A stretch of 64,000 nucleotides of DNA from Chloroflexota bacterium (GTDB lineage Bacteria > Chloroflexota > Dehalococcoidia > Lucifugimonadales > Lucifugimonadaceae). The position numbers and the translations under genes are program-made. The stretch lies in the NCBI GenBank assembly GCA_002730555.1, contig PCAM01000021.1:62001-126000 (forward strand), read 5' to 3'. Every line of letters starts with the position of its first letter. Positions within the stretch are counted from its first letter, which is position 1. The notes beneath the pieces were generated by a model. That model ran no database searches. It had not been told where the DNA came from and was given only the letters and a program-made list of their open reading frames with translations. Shown here piece after piece: positions 1 through 8,325 of this stretch.

Positions 1-2
1 AG

Positions 3-236
3 CACAACGGTCGCGACGGCACGCCCAAGATCGTGCCGGAATGCAGCTATCCGTTGACCGGAAAGGGATGCGTCAGCCTGATTGTCACCGATATCGCCGT
101 GATCGAGGTGCTTCCCGGCGGCGCCGGGCTGCAGCTCATCGAGCACGCTCCGGGCTGGGATGCGGCCTCTGTCCAGTCACAGACCGAGGCCGAACTGGAG
201 GTATCGCCGGACCTGACCGAGATAACACTCGTCTGA
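3..236 (+). CDS. 3-oxoacid CoA-transferase subunit B, C-terminal part
   Basis: The frame is open from the left edge and stops at TGA 234-236. It encodes the C-terminal end of a family I CoA-transferase beta subunit (ScoB/AtoA/PcaJ type), which moves CoA between succinate or acetate and a 3-oxoacid. The recognisable part is the stretch with PLTGKG followed by VTDIAVIEV and a final TEAELEV segment, the usual ending of this subunit. The start and the catalytic Glu region lie outside the window. The alpha subunit would be expected upstream. The substrate cannot be told from this fragment. Confidence 0.85.
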   Translation, partial: HNGRDGTPKIVPECSYPLTGKGCVSLIVTDIAVIEVLPGGAGLQLIEHAPGWDAASVQSQTEAELEVSPDLTEITLV

Positions 237-427
237 CCGATGACAGGGAGACTGTGCGCATTCGTCGGCGTCCGGAATGCGGTCTCCGACGCGTCTGTCC
301 GGGTTGCGTGAGGAATCTGACCTGGTGATCGGGCTCAGTCGGAATGCGCGATTTCACTTATGTCGTTGTCCTCCACCCACCGCGGTGGCGTACGAGCTTC
401 ACCGACGGCGCTGAGGTTTAATAGTCT

Positions 428-1723
428 CTACCTGAGTTCTCGGAACGACCTAGAACGGGCAAACATCACGATAATGACGATGAACGAGAACCCGTTACCA
501 AGTATCAATGCTGTTTCGGCGCCAAACTTTTCGGCGGTAAACCCACCCAGCATCCAGCCCAACGGGAAGAGCTGCAAAGTCAGGCCGAATACTGCCATGA
601 TCTTGCCCCTCAGATGCTCGGGTGCATACGTCTGGAACAAAGTAGCTACGGTTGAAATGTAGAAAGATGCGGCGATTCCAAACAAGAACAACAACACTGC
701 CGAGAAGTAAAAATCCCGTGAGAACCCGAAAAGAATAGCTACAGGGTCAAAGATAATAACCGTAAGGATCAACAGCCAGCCCTTGTGTTTAACGTCTCCA
801 AGGAAGGCCAGTCCCAACCCCCCAACAAACCCCCCGATTCCGAACGAAGCCATCAGAATTCCGAATCCCGACTCCCCTACTTCAAGAACGTCACGAGCAT
901 AGACCGGAATAATCGGAAAGATAAAACCGGCGATCAACCCCAGAACGTTCAGGGCCACCAAAATTCGTAACGGAGGAGACGACTTCACGTAAGAAAGTGC
1001 ATCTTTTATATCGGTCAACGGGTTCGATCCCGGCAAGCGTTCCGTACGTGTACGTGTCTTGATCTTCCATGTGGCGTAAATCACTGGTACGTAAATCACA
1101 GTTATCACGAAGTACACCGGCGCTACCCCCATCACACCCAGCAAAGCACCACCCGCCGCCGGACCCGCGATCCCCCCAACGGTAGCCAGAGACTGGTTAA
1201 GTGAGACTGCCGAGAGCAGTCTCCGACGGCCAACTATGTCCTGGACGATTGTCTGGGTGGCTGGCATACCGAATGCAATGGCACCACCTTGTGCAATCGA
1301 GAGAAAAAGCAAATGCCAGATAGAAATCGCGTCGATAACAACCAGGTAACCAACGACAAGATTAACCAGCCCTAACCCTAGCCGCACCCACAGTAGTATG
1401 TCCCTCTTGGGCCAACGATCTGACGCGACACCTCCTACGAGGCCCAGCAAGATTATGGCAATTGCAGGCGATCCATTAATCACCCCGACCCAAGCCTGTG
1501 AATCAGTTAATTCAAGCGCAAGCCATGACTGCACTACATTCCGCATCTGGAACGCCATGAACAGCATCATGTTCGCTAGGAAAACATACCGAAAATCGGT
1601 AATCCGCATGAGCTGCAGCACGGCGGACTGTTCGTCGGAATCTTCCTGCAATATCGACTCTTGCTCGATATCCTGAGGTTGATCGTCCGTGTTCGATTCT
1701 TCGCCGGTACCTGAATTCGCCAT
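428..1723 (-). CDS. MFS transporter, EntS/MFS_3-like exporter
   Basis: A 431-residue integral membrane protein of the major facilitator superfamily, probably a drug or metabolite exporter of the cytoplasmic membrane. An acidic, Ser/Gln-rich N-terminal tail of about 40 residues precedes about twelve hydrophobic segments. A loop with GGVASDRWPKRDILLWVR follows the second or third helix and is the MFS motif-A region (G..aDR..rr). Overall it resembles MFS_3 (EntS-like) proteins. It is divergent from the LLM oxidoreductase at 1822, with about 100 bp between them. The gene is clearly poorer in G+C than its surroundings (29 of 60 bases in 481-540), which suggests acquisition by transfer. The substrate is unknown. 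Confidence 0.8.
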   Translation of the reverse strand: MANSGTGEESNTDDQPQDIEQESILQEDSDEQSAVLQLMRITDFRYVFLANMMLFMAFQMRNVVQSWLALELTDSQAWVGVINGSPAIAIILLGLVGGVASDRWPKRDILLWVRLGLGLVNLVVGYLVVIDAISIWHLLFLSIAQGGAIAFGMPATQTIVQDIVGRRRLLSAVSLNQSLATVGGIAGPAAGGALLGVMGVAPVYFVITVIYVPVIYATWKIKTRTRTERLPGSNPLTDIKDALSYVKSSPPLRILVALNVLGLIAGFIFPIIPVYARDVLEVGESGFGILMASFGIGGFVGGLGLAFLGDVKHKGWLLILTVIIFDPVAILFGFSRDFYFSAVLLFLFGIAASFYISTVATLFQTYAPEHLRGKIMAVFGLTLQLFPLGWMLGGFTAEKFGAETALILGNGFSFIVIIVMFARSRSFRELR

Positions 1724-1821
1724 ACCATCAAGTCTCTAACTGAACGGACGGTGGTGCAATCCGCCACCGCCTTAGGCCTTAGATGGGTCTGTGCCTACGT
1801 CTTCACAATTGATCCGATCTG

Positions 1822-2832
1822 ATGCTGCATCTACACTCGCCGGGCCATGTAGAAAAGCTCTCAGCGGAACGGATCATTAGCTTGCAATTCGGTATCGCCA
1901 TCACCACGTCGGTCAATCCCGCAACTACGGCGGAAGGGCAGGCCCGATACGTAACCGCGATGTCGGACGAAATAGAGCGGCTCGGGTTCGATTCGCTCTG
2001 GGTTTCCGATCGTACCGTCTACCCGAGTGATCTCGGCGGGCGTTATCCAGATATGTACGGTCCGGGTCTCGCTGACCCGGATGCGCAAAATGTTCTGGAA
2101 GCGGTTACGACGCTTTCCTACGCCGCCGGCCGTACCGAGAACTGTCGGCTTGGTATCAGTGTTCTTGTGCTTCCCTTCCGAAACGCTGTGCTAAACACAA
2201 AGATGCTCAACACATTGGATCAACTCTCAAACGGCCGCTTGATCCTGGGCGTGGGAACAGGGTGGATGTCCGAAGAGTTTGACTCGATGGGCGCATCGTT
2301 CGAACACCGGGGCGATGTGACTGATGAACACATGGACCTGTTCCGAGCGTCCGAAGGTAGCGACGAGCCCCGAATGTCAGGCGATTATGTGCGGTTAGAC
2401 GGCATGAAACTCTTTCCACAGGCGGTCCAGAAACCCAGAGTCCCGATATGGATTGGAGGAAATTCCCTCCGTGCCCTCAGGCGCACCGCGGAGTACGGAG
2501 ATATCTGGCACTGCATCCGGCTAACGCCAAGTGAGATCAAAGCACAGAAGTACGCGTTATTCGAGGCGTGTGAGGCAGCAGGGCGTGAACCCGACGAGGT
2601 GGGTATCTCTATCCGTACCAGCGTCACCGTGGGAGGCACCGAAACCAGCCATGCTCACAGCGAGCAACGTGGGTTAATGACCGGTGACCCCGCTCAGATC
2701 ATTGACGACATTGAAAGCTACCGGGCCGCCGGCGTGGATTACATGGTCCTATCCGTGGTCGGTAACTCAACCGAACAAACCATCGAAAATCTCAATACCT
2801 TTAGCGCTGACGTAAGGCCTTATGTCGACTGA
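1822..2832 (+). CDS. LLM class flavin-dependent oxidoreductase (TIGR03619/Rv2161c-like)
   Basis: A luciferase-like TIM-barrel oxidoreductase that would use F420 or FMN; the substrate is unknown. Family signs are an N-terminal FGIAI strand, the segment GFDSLWVSDR, a central LDQLSNGRLILGVGTGW, and PIWIGGNS before the C-terminal third. The ATG at 1822 adds about 20 residues in front of the conserved FGIA start. An in-frame TTG at 1882 would give a family-like N-terminus (M-QFGIAI, 316 aa) and may be the real start; neither start has a strong ribosome binding site. It is divergent from the MFS gene and shares its somewhat lower G+C. A second, different LLM enzyme lies at 43179. Confidence 0.85.
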   Translation: MLHLHSPGHVEKLSAERIISLQFGIAITTSVNPATTAEGQARYVTAMSDEIERLGFDSLWVSDRTVYPSDLGGRYPDMYGPGLADPDAQNVLEAVTTLSYAAGRTENCRLGISVLVLPFRNAVLNTKMLNTLDQLSNGRLILGVGTGWMSEEFDSMGASFEHRGDVTDEHMDLFRASEGSDEPRMSGDYVRLDGMKLFPQAVQKPRVPIWIGGNSLRALRRTAEYGDIWHCIRLTPSEIKAQKYALFEACEAAGREPDEVGISIRTSVTVGGTETSHAHSEQRGLMTGDPAQIIDDIESYRAAGVDYMVLSVVGNSTEQTIENLNTFSADVRPYVD

Positions 2833-3325
2833 GACTCTACGGCTGGGGGCAGCGCTCCTCGCTCATATATCAGGGTGATGTTAGTCAGCACCACTGGAAT
2901 TGTTTCCTTAAGGCCAGTACTCCAACGAAACCACCAGTTAATGTGCGTGAACGGTTACTCAACAAATACCGAGATAACAACGGAATGATGATCCAGTGCT
3001 GTTCTCAGTCACAACGCTGTCGAAATCAAGCTCATCCAGCAACAATGAACCGGGGTCCACATGCGGTAGCTGGCCGGAGCTCGCCAGCAGGGCGGTGGGG
3101 AGGGGCAGATCGTACGGCGCAAGACTGGCCGTGTCCGTTTCATCGGGAACTTGGTCCCAGAATTGAATTACGGATCGCAACACACACGCGCTCGGTCGAC
3201 TCCCGGACGGCGGCAGCCGGCAGCCCCGGTGCGACCTCCAAACGGACATGTCACACTTGCAGACAGATCTATAATCCGGCCCACACCGACCACGCCTTTC
3301 CAGGCCGTTCCAGCAGGAGCCAGCC
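2833..3325. other. Intergenic stretch without a convincing gene
   Basis: About 490 bp between the LLM oxidoreductase and the ATC-hydrolase-like gene. Open frames exist on both strands but show no recognisable domain. One minus-strand frame at about 2960-3250 has a fairly protein-like composition, with an acidic Leu/Asp-rich segment, and could be a decayed gene, but I cannot identify it. The right end holds a possible promoter for the gene at 3326. Confidence 0.4.
3248..3275 (+). promoter_or_regulatory. Possible sigma-70-like promoter for the gene at 3326
   Basis: A perfect TATAAT at 3270-3275 lies 50 bp before the ATG at 3326. With a 16-bp spacer the -35 position reads ATGTCA (3248-3253), four of six matches to TTGACA. 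This is a pattern match only. Confidence 0.35.
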
Positions 3326-3829
3326 ATGGCCGAAGAATCACGCACGTTCACAGACGCCGATATTGACTCCATGCCCGTGTTGGTAAGGCGGCGCATCGAG
3401 GCCATGGTGCTCGGCCCGATGATCCGCGCCTTCCAGAACGAGTTCGGCGTAGAACAGGCCAACAAGGTCGCTCAGGAGGTGATCGAAAAAGTGGCGTTGG
3501 GTCAGGGCGCGGCGATGGCGGAGCGGGCAGGCGCCAACGACCTCACCACGTACCTCGCCAACAAGGGTGCCTGGGCGGCCAACAACGCCCTGGAGATCGA
3601 GGTCCTGGAGCTGGACGAGAATCGCTACGACTACAACGTGACCCGTTGTCGTTACGCAGAGATGTACCGGGAGCTTGGCATGCAGGACCTGGGCTTCATC
3701 TTCTCGTGCGGGCGCGACTTCAACTTCCCGGCGGGGTTCAACAAGAACATGAAACTTACCCGCACACAGACCATCATGCAGGGCAATGCCATCTGCAATT
3801 TCCGGTACGCAATGCAGGACGAGGGGTAG
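3326..3829 (+). CDS. L-2-amino-thiazoline-4-carboxylic acid hydrolase-like protein
   Basis: A 167-residue protein of the ATC hydrolase family (PF14196), named after the Pseudomonas enzyme that opens L-2-amino-thiazoline-4-carboxylate to N-carbamoyl-cysteine. The C-terminal half has the family pattern: NVTRCRYAEMYRELG, then a FIFSCGRDFNF segment, then KLTRTQTIMQG and a final Cys-x-Phe-Arg-Tyr. The two conserved Cys residues (in TRCRYAE and FSCGRDF) are the expected active-site region. The N-terminal half is helical and less conserved. The gene stands alone, convergent with the SDR at 3857. Many family members have no tested substrate, so the specific reaction is uncertain. Confidence 0.85.
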   Translation: MAEESRTFTDADIDSMPVLVRRRIEAMVLGPMIRAFQNEFGVEQANKVAQEVIEKVALGQGAAMAERAGANDLTTYLANKGAWAANNALEIEVLELDENRYDYNVTRCRYAEMYRELGMQDLGFIFSCGRDFNFPAGFNKNMKLTRTQTIMQGNAICNFRYAMQDEG

Positions 3830-3856
3830 TCGACGCCGCCTCGTACGACCGGCGCC

Positions 3857-4651
3857 CTAAACGACCGGCGACTGCCCGCCGTCGATGTTGATCGCCGTGC
3901 CCGTCACGTAACTGGCGCGCTCACTGGCCAGGAACGCGATCACGTCGCCGACCTCCTCCGACTCGCCGATACGGCCTAGGGGCACCGTGGACGCGATCCG
4001 CGCGTGAAAGTCGTCCCGGGTTAACGACGGATTGGCCTCCCGTAGCGTCTCGAAGATGCGGTCGGTCTGACCGCTCTTGATGACGCCCACACACACGGTG
4101 TTTACCAGGATGTCGTCCGCCGCGTAATCCTTCGACATCGCCTTCGTGAGTGAGATCCCTGCGGCACGTGACAGCGATGTCGGCATCGTGCCGCCCGGGG
4201 TGGCCTTGCCACCCCAGGTGGTCAGGTTAATGATGCGCCCGCCGCTGCTCTCCTTGAGGTGAGGGAGCGCCGCACGGGAGCAGTAGATCGCTCCGTACAC
4301 CTTGAGCTGGATGTCGTATTTCCAGGTGTCTATCGCGACCTCCTCGAACTTGCCTGTGGCGGAAGTCCCGGCGTTGTTCACGAGGATGTCGATCCCGCCC
4401 CATGTGCCCACGACGGTATCGACCATGCTCACGACCTGCGATTCATCCATGACATCGGTCGATATGCCGATGACCTGGTCGCTGCCGCTTGTACGCATGA
4501 TGTCGGCGATGGCAGAATCAAGCCGCGTCTGATCGCGCGCCGCAAGCGCCACCTTTGCGCCTTCCGTCGCCATGCGTGTTGCAGCGGCCTTGCCGAGGCC
4601 GTCGCTGCCGCCGGTGATGATGGCGATCTTTCCGGTGAGTCCAAGATCCAT
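3857..4651 (-). CDS. SDR-fold protein with altered catalytic tetrad (copy 1)
   Basis: A 264-residue short-chain dehydrogenase/reductase fold protein. The cofactor site is normal: TGGSDGLG at 13-20 and NNAG at about 92-95. The catalytic Asn-Ser-Tyr-Lys tetrad is not. By alignment with canonical SDRs the Asn position is Lys117, the Ser is Thr145, the Tyr is Thr158 and the Lys is Arg162 (TSLSR in place of YxxSK). The C-terminus keeps the usual FLASERASYVTG and IDGG elements. It is a tandem paralogue of the gene at 4755, about 100 bp downstream of it, and the last gene of the minus-strand glycolate-oxidase type run. It could be a reductase using other residues or a non-catalytic NAD(P)-binding protein. 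Confidence 0.85.
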   Translation of the reverse strand: MDLGLTGKIAIITGGSDGLGKAAATRMATEGAKVALAARDQTRLDSAIADIMRTSGSDQVIGISTDVMDESQVVSMVDTVVGTWGGIDILVNNAGTSATGKFEEVAIDTWKYDIQLKVYGAIYCSRAALPHLKESSGGRIINLTTWGGKATPGGTMPTSLSRAAGISLTKAMSKDYAADDILVNTVCVGVIKSGQTDRIFETLREANPSLTRDDFHARIASTVPLGRIGESEEVGDVIAFLASERASYVTGTAINIDGGQSPVV

Positions 4652-4754
4652 GGGGTGAGTTCCGACGTGAAGTTAACGGGCCTTCATCCAGATCGATCAC
4701 TCGAAAGCCCGTTGCGGTTGCCTGCTGGGTCAGTGGGGCCGTCTTTAGACGCCT

Positions 4755-5549
4755 CTAAACTACGGGGGACGACCCGCCGTCCACGTTGATGGATGCGCCG
4801 GTGATGTAACTGGCCCGCTCGGAAGCCAGGAATGCGATCACGTCGCCCGCCTCACGCGCCTCGCCGATCCGCCCGACCGGCACGTGTCCGCCCATGTTGG
4901 CGTAAAAGGCGTCCAGCGTGAGGCTCGCGTCCTGGGCGTTCGCCGCCTCCCAGCGTCGTCGATGCTGACGGCTCTTCAGGATGCCGACGCAGATCGTGTT
5001 AATCAGGATGTTGTCGGCGGCGTAGTCCTTGGACATGGCTTTGGTCAGGGAGATGCCCGCCGCGCGGGACAGGGATGTCGGTAGCGAGCCGGCCCCGGAG
5101 GCCTTGCCCCCCGGCGTGGTGGTGTTGATGATCCGGCCGCCACCACGTTGCTTCATGTGGGGAAGGGCGGCGCGCGAGCAGTGGATAGCGCCGTAAACCT
5201 TGATGCCGAGGTCCGTCTCCCAGGTTTCGTTCTCGACCGTCTCAAACTTGCCGGCGGATGACGTTCCGGCGTTGTTCACGAGGATGTCGAGCCCGCCCCA
5301 CGTGCCGACCACGGTATCGACCATGCTCTGGACCTGCGCTTCGGCCGTGACATCTGCGGCGATGCCAAGGATGTCGTTGTTGCCGGTCTCTGTCTTGATG
5401 TCCGCCGCTGCGGCGTCAAGATCGACCTGCGTCCGCGCCACGATTGCGACCTTTGCGCCTTCTTCGGCCATGGCAGTCGCTGCAGCCCTGCCGATTCCGT
5501 CGCTGCCGCCGGTCACGATAGCGATCTTCCCGTTAAGTCCTAGATCCAT
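4755..5549 (-). CDS. SDR-fold protein with altered catalytic tetrad (copy 2)
   Basis: A 264-residue SDR paralogue of the gene at 3857, the same length and obviously similar throughout. The Rossmann motif TGGSDGIG and NNAG are intact. The catalytic positions carry the same replacements as the neighbour (Lys for Asn, Thr for Ser, Thr for Tyr, Arg for Lys), so the change predates the duplication and has been kept in both copies. The frame opens further upstream, but the ATG at 5549 is preferred. It has a GGAGG nine bases before it and gives the same MDLGL N-terminus as copy 1. A possible promoter lies at 5656-5683, so the pair may be transcribed separately from glcF. Confidence 0.87.
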   Translation of the reverse strand: MDLGLNGKIAIVTGGSDGIGRAAATAMAEEGAKVAIVARTQVDLDAAAADIKTETGNNDILGIAADVTAEAQVQSMVDTVVGTWGGLDILVNNAGTSSAGKFETVENETWETDLGIKVYGAIHCSRAALPHMKQRGGGRIINTTTPGGKASGAGSLPTSLSRAAGISLTKAMSKDYAADNILINTICVGILKSRQHRRRWEAANAQDASLTLDAFYANMGGHVPVGRIGEAREAGDVIAFLASERASYITGASINVDGGSSPVV

Positions 5550-5655
5550 ATCCTTGGGCCTCCGTTGCCTGTTGTTGGGGGGACGATTGTTGGCCAATCG
5601 CGGCTGGTACGTCGGGGTGAAAATCAAAGCTGTGGCCCGATTGAAGGGCAGAGGT

Positions 5656-5683
5656 ATTATACGACCGTTTGGGGCGAGTTCAG
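5656..5683 (-). promoter_or_regulatory. Possible promoter for the tandem SDR pair
   Basis: On the minus strand a perfect TATAAT (5656-5661) lies about 107 bp before the ATG at 5549, just after the glcF stop. The -35 region (5678-5683, CTGAAC) is weak. Confidence 0.3.
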
Positions 5684-5692
5684 GGCGGTGTC

Positions 5693-7036
5693 TTAGCCAG
5701 CGTCGTCGCCGAGCCGGTACGACTCATCCAGGAGATCGATGATGTATCTCACCTGAGCCCCCTCGCCCGCACGAGCCAACGCCTGCTCCATCTGGATCAC
5801 GCACCCGGGGTTGGCTGTCGCAACGACGGCAGCGCCAGAGGCCACGATGTTGTCGGTCTTACGCCGTGCCAGCCGGAGCGACATCTCCTGTTCAAACAGT
5901 GAGTAAGTGCCGCCGGAACCGCAGCAAACCAGCGACTCATCCATCTCGACAAACTCGATGCCCGGGATGGCGTACAGCAGTTCCCGGGGGGGCGCCGTGA
6001 TGCCCTGAGCGAGCCCGAGGTGACAGGAGTCCTGGTACGTGACCTTCAGATCGACCCCGTCGGTTGCCATTGAGCCTTTTGGCGTTTCAAATCCCAGCTC
6101 GCTCAAGAACTCGTGGATGTCCTTGCTCCGCTCGCCGACCTCGGCCGCCTTCTCGGCGTACTCCGGGTCGTCTGCCAGCAGCTCGCCGTATTCCTTCATG
6201 GTCGATCCGCAACCGGCCGCTGCGACGATGATGGCGTCGGTCTCGACCTCCAGGAAGGCGTCGATATTTCGGCGGGCCATCTTGCGCGCCGAGTCCTGTT
6301 CACCGGAGTGGACATTAAGCGCCCCGCAACATCCCTGTGCCTCCGGCACGTAAACTTCGACACCGTTGCGGGCCAGTACCCGGGTCACCGCCTCCAGTGT
6401 GGGACCATGGGTGAGCCGCATCACGCAGCCGCCCAGCATCGCCACGCGGGCGCGAACCTCTACCTCCGGACGGATGATCTGGCCTGACGTGACGAAAAAC
6501 TTGTCGCCCAGTTTGGGCAGGTACTTTTCGAGCGATCCGCCGGGCGCCAGCCGCACCGCGCCGGTCTTCCTTGCGATCGTTTGCAAGCCCGACTTCTGGT
6601 AGAACCTGAGTGCCCCTCCGATGCGGTTGAGCCGCTTCGGGTTTGGCAGGACGCCGTTGAACCCGATGTTCCGGGCACGCCGCTGTTTGAGCCCCCGCTT
6701 GAACACTTGCTCCACGTTGGCGCGCGTCGCCTCCATGAGCCTGCCATACGGCACGCCGGACGGGCACACGACCTCGCACGCACGGCACTGGAGGCACTTG
6801 TCCCAGTGGCCGACTATCGCAGGGGTGATCCCAGTCCGGCCCTCTTCGACCGCCTTCATAAGGGCGATGCGGCCCCGTGGAGATTCGGCTTCCAATCCGG
6901 TCTCAAGGTATGTCGGACACACCTGCAAACAGAAGCCGCAATGCACGCACTTGTACATGTCTTCCGAGGGCGGCACGATCGGCCCCAGAAAATTAGAGGT
7001 GCGTGGCGCAGAAGACGGCCGGGGTTCGGTGGACAT
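5693..7036 (-). CDS. glcF: Glycolate oxidase iron-sulfur subunit (GlcF-like)
   Basis: A 447-residue electron-transfer subunit of a glycolate/2-hydroxyacid oxidase, acting at the inner face of the membrane. The N-terminal part holds two 4Fe-4S motifs: Cys30, 33, 36, 40 (CVHCGFCLQVC) and Cys81, 84, 87, 91 (CLQCRACEVVC). Two CCG domains follow, seen as GCCGALNVHSGE and, near the end, DSCHLGLAQG with VCCGSGGTYS. The length fits GlcF. Its ATG directly follows the TAG stop of glcE (7037-7039), which indicates translational coupling. It would take electrons from the GlcD/GlcE flavoproteins towards quinone. A lactate-utilising or heterodisulfide-reductase-like role is the main alternative. Confidence 0.9.
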   Translation of the reverse strand: MSTEPRPSSAPRTSNFLGPIVPPSEDMYKCVHCGFCLQVCPTYLETGLEAESPRGRIALMKAVEEGRTGITPAIVGHWDKCLQCRACEVVCPSGVPYGRLMEATRANVEQVFKRGLKQRRARNIGFNGVLPNPKRLNRIGGALRFYQKSGLQTIARKTGAVRLAPGGSLEKYLPKLGDKFFVTSGQIIRPEVEVRARVAMLGGCVMRLTHGPTLEAVTRVLARNGVEVYVPEAQGCCGALNVHSGEQDSARKMARRNIDAFLEVETDAIIVAAAGCGSTMKEYGELLADDPEYAEKAAEVGERSKDIHEFLSELGFETPKGSMATDGVDLKVTYQDSCHLGLAQGITAPPRELLYAIPGIEFVEMDESLVCCGSGGTYSLFEQEMSLRLARRKTDNIVASGAAVVATANPGCVIQMEQALARAGEGAQVRYIIDLLDESYRLGDDAG

Positions 7037-8302
7037 CTAAATCCTCCCGGCGAATCGGCCCGGGGACAGCGTCCCGGTGGGATCGAACTGCTGCTTCATG
7101 CGCCGCATCACGGCCAGCGATGCGCCGAGGTCGCCGAACACGTCCAGCTCGGACTTCAGGTCGATCGGGCAGCGTTCGATCATCCATGCGCCGCCCGCGT
7201 TTCTGATGGCGGATTGCGCCGATCGAACCAGCTCCGGAGATACGTCGCCTCTCCAGTGGGCCTCGACCGTCCCGAACCCGATCTGTGCCACGACATGCAC
7301 GTCCCTGGAATCGGAATCGGCCGGTCCCGCCAGTGCGCCGGCCAGGTTGAAGGCCTCCGTGGGTTTGACCGTCGAACGTACGGAGAAAGTTGGCGGGGGC
7401 GGATTACCCTCACCGGCGAGCGACCAGACGCCGAACTGGGCGTTGTCCTCAAGCACAACGAAGCCGTCAGCCATGGCGCTACCGAGGATTGACGTTGTGT
7501 CGTTCACCTGCCGTTCCACGGTGGCGGGCCCGGCAGCCAGCGCGACCAGCAGCATGACGGCGTTTTCTGAGGCTTTACTCGAGTCCTGAGCGGAAAGTTC
7601 AGATGCATGCTTTGCGGCGCGCGGCCCGGCGACCAGCGTAACGGCCTCCGGCATGAAGGAGCCGTTGGTGATGCGCATCCCGGCGACGGCGGCCGATTCG
7701 GCGGAGTCGAACCAGGAGGCAACGGTGCGCATCGTATGCGGAATCGGACCGATCTTGAATGCGACGGTGGCGATCGCGCCAAGCGTGCCGAGCGCGCCGA
7801 TGTGGAGGCGGGCCATGTCGTATCCGGAAACGTTCTTGACGACGCTGCCGCCGCTCTTGGTCATCGTCCCGTCCGCCTGAACGACCGACATGCCGATCAC
7901 AAGATCACGGATCCCGCCGTAACGGCCCCGCAGCGGGCCGACGGCGTTGGAGGCCAATGAGCCGCCGATAGTGGCGTGTTCAGGCGACTGTACGTCGAAG
8001 GGGAGGCGCTGATTGTTCTTGCCAAGCTCCGCCTGCAATGCGGCAAGCGTCATGCCGGCCTCGGCGACCACGACAAGATCGGGTGGGCGGTAGTCGACGA
8101 TGCGGTCAAGGCCCGTCATGTCCACGGCGACGTCGTACCGGGCGATCTTGTTGCCGACGTGCATGCGCGATCCACCGCCCCAGATGACGGCGGTACCCGC
8201 GTCCGCGTGTACCGTTCTCAGAGCGGCGGATAGGTCTTCAACCGATGCCGGGCATTCCACCCGGGACGGCGTTATGCCGTCGATTTCATAGGGTTCAGGC
8301 AA
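7037..8302 (-). CDS. glcE: Glycolate oxidase FAD-binding subunit (GlcE-like)
   Basis: A 421-residue FAD-linked oxidase of the PCMH/VAO fold. The N-terminal FAD domain shows WGGGSRMHVGN (about 40-50), then TIGGSLASNAVGPLRGRYGGIRDLV and VKNVSGYDMARL, which are typical of GlcE. It is shorter than GlcD at 10823 and would pair with it. The start is a TTG (8300-8302) without a strong ribosome binding site; the conserved sequence begins within about ten residues of it. The stop abuts the glcF start. It lies 23 bp after the aldo/keto reductase gene on the same strand. Confidence 0.88.
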   Translation of the reverse strand: MPEPYEIDGITPSRVECPASVEDLSAALRTVHADAGTAVIWGGGSRMHVGNKIARYDVAVDMTGLDRIVDYRPPDLVVVAEAGMTLAALQAELGKNNQRLPFDVQSPEHATIGGSLASNAVGPLRGRYGGIRDLVIGMSVVQADGTMTKSGGSVVKNVSGYDMARLHIGALGTLGAIATVAFKIGPIPHTMRTVASWFDSAESAAVAGMRITNGSFMPEAVTLVAGPRAAKHASELSAQDSSKASENAVMLLVALAAGPATVERQVNDTTSILGSAMADGFVVLEDNAQFGVWSLAGEGNPPPPTFSVRSTVKPTEAFNLAGALAGPADSDSRDVHVVAQIGFGTVEAHWRGDVSPELVRSAQSAIRNAGGAWMIERCPIDLKSELDVFGDLGASLAVMRRMKQQFDPTGTLSPGRFAGRI

Positions 8303-8325
8303 ATGAGTAAATCGATATTCGTCGT

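Noticed and set aside
1020-1036. T-loop-like GGTTCGATCCCGGC suggesting a tRNA
   Set aside because: It lies within the MFS coding sequence and no acceptor stem or anticodon arm can be built around it.
2959-3465. Minus-strand open frame of 168 codons
   Set aside because: It overlaps the start of the ATC-hydrolase-like gene and has no recognisable domain; at most its middle is an old remnant.
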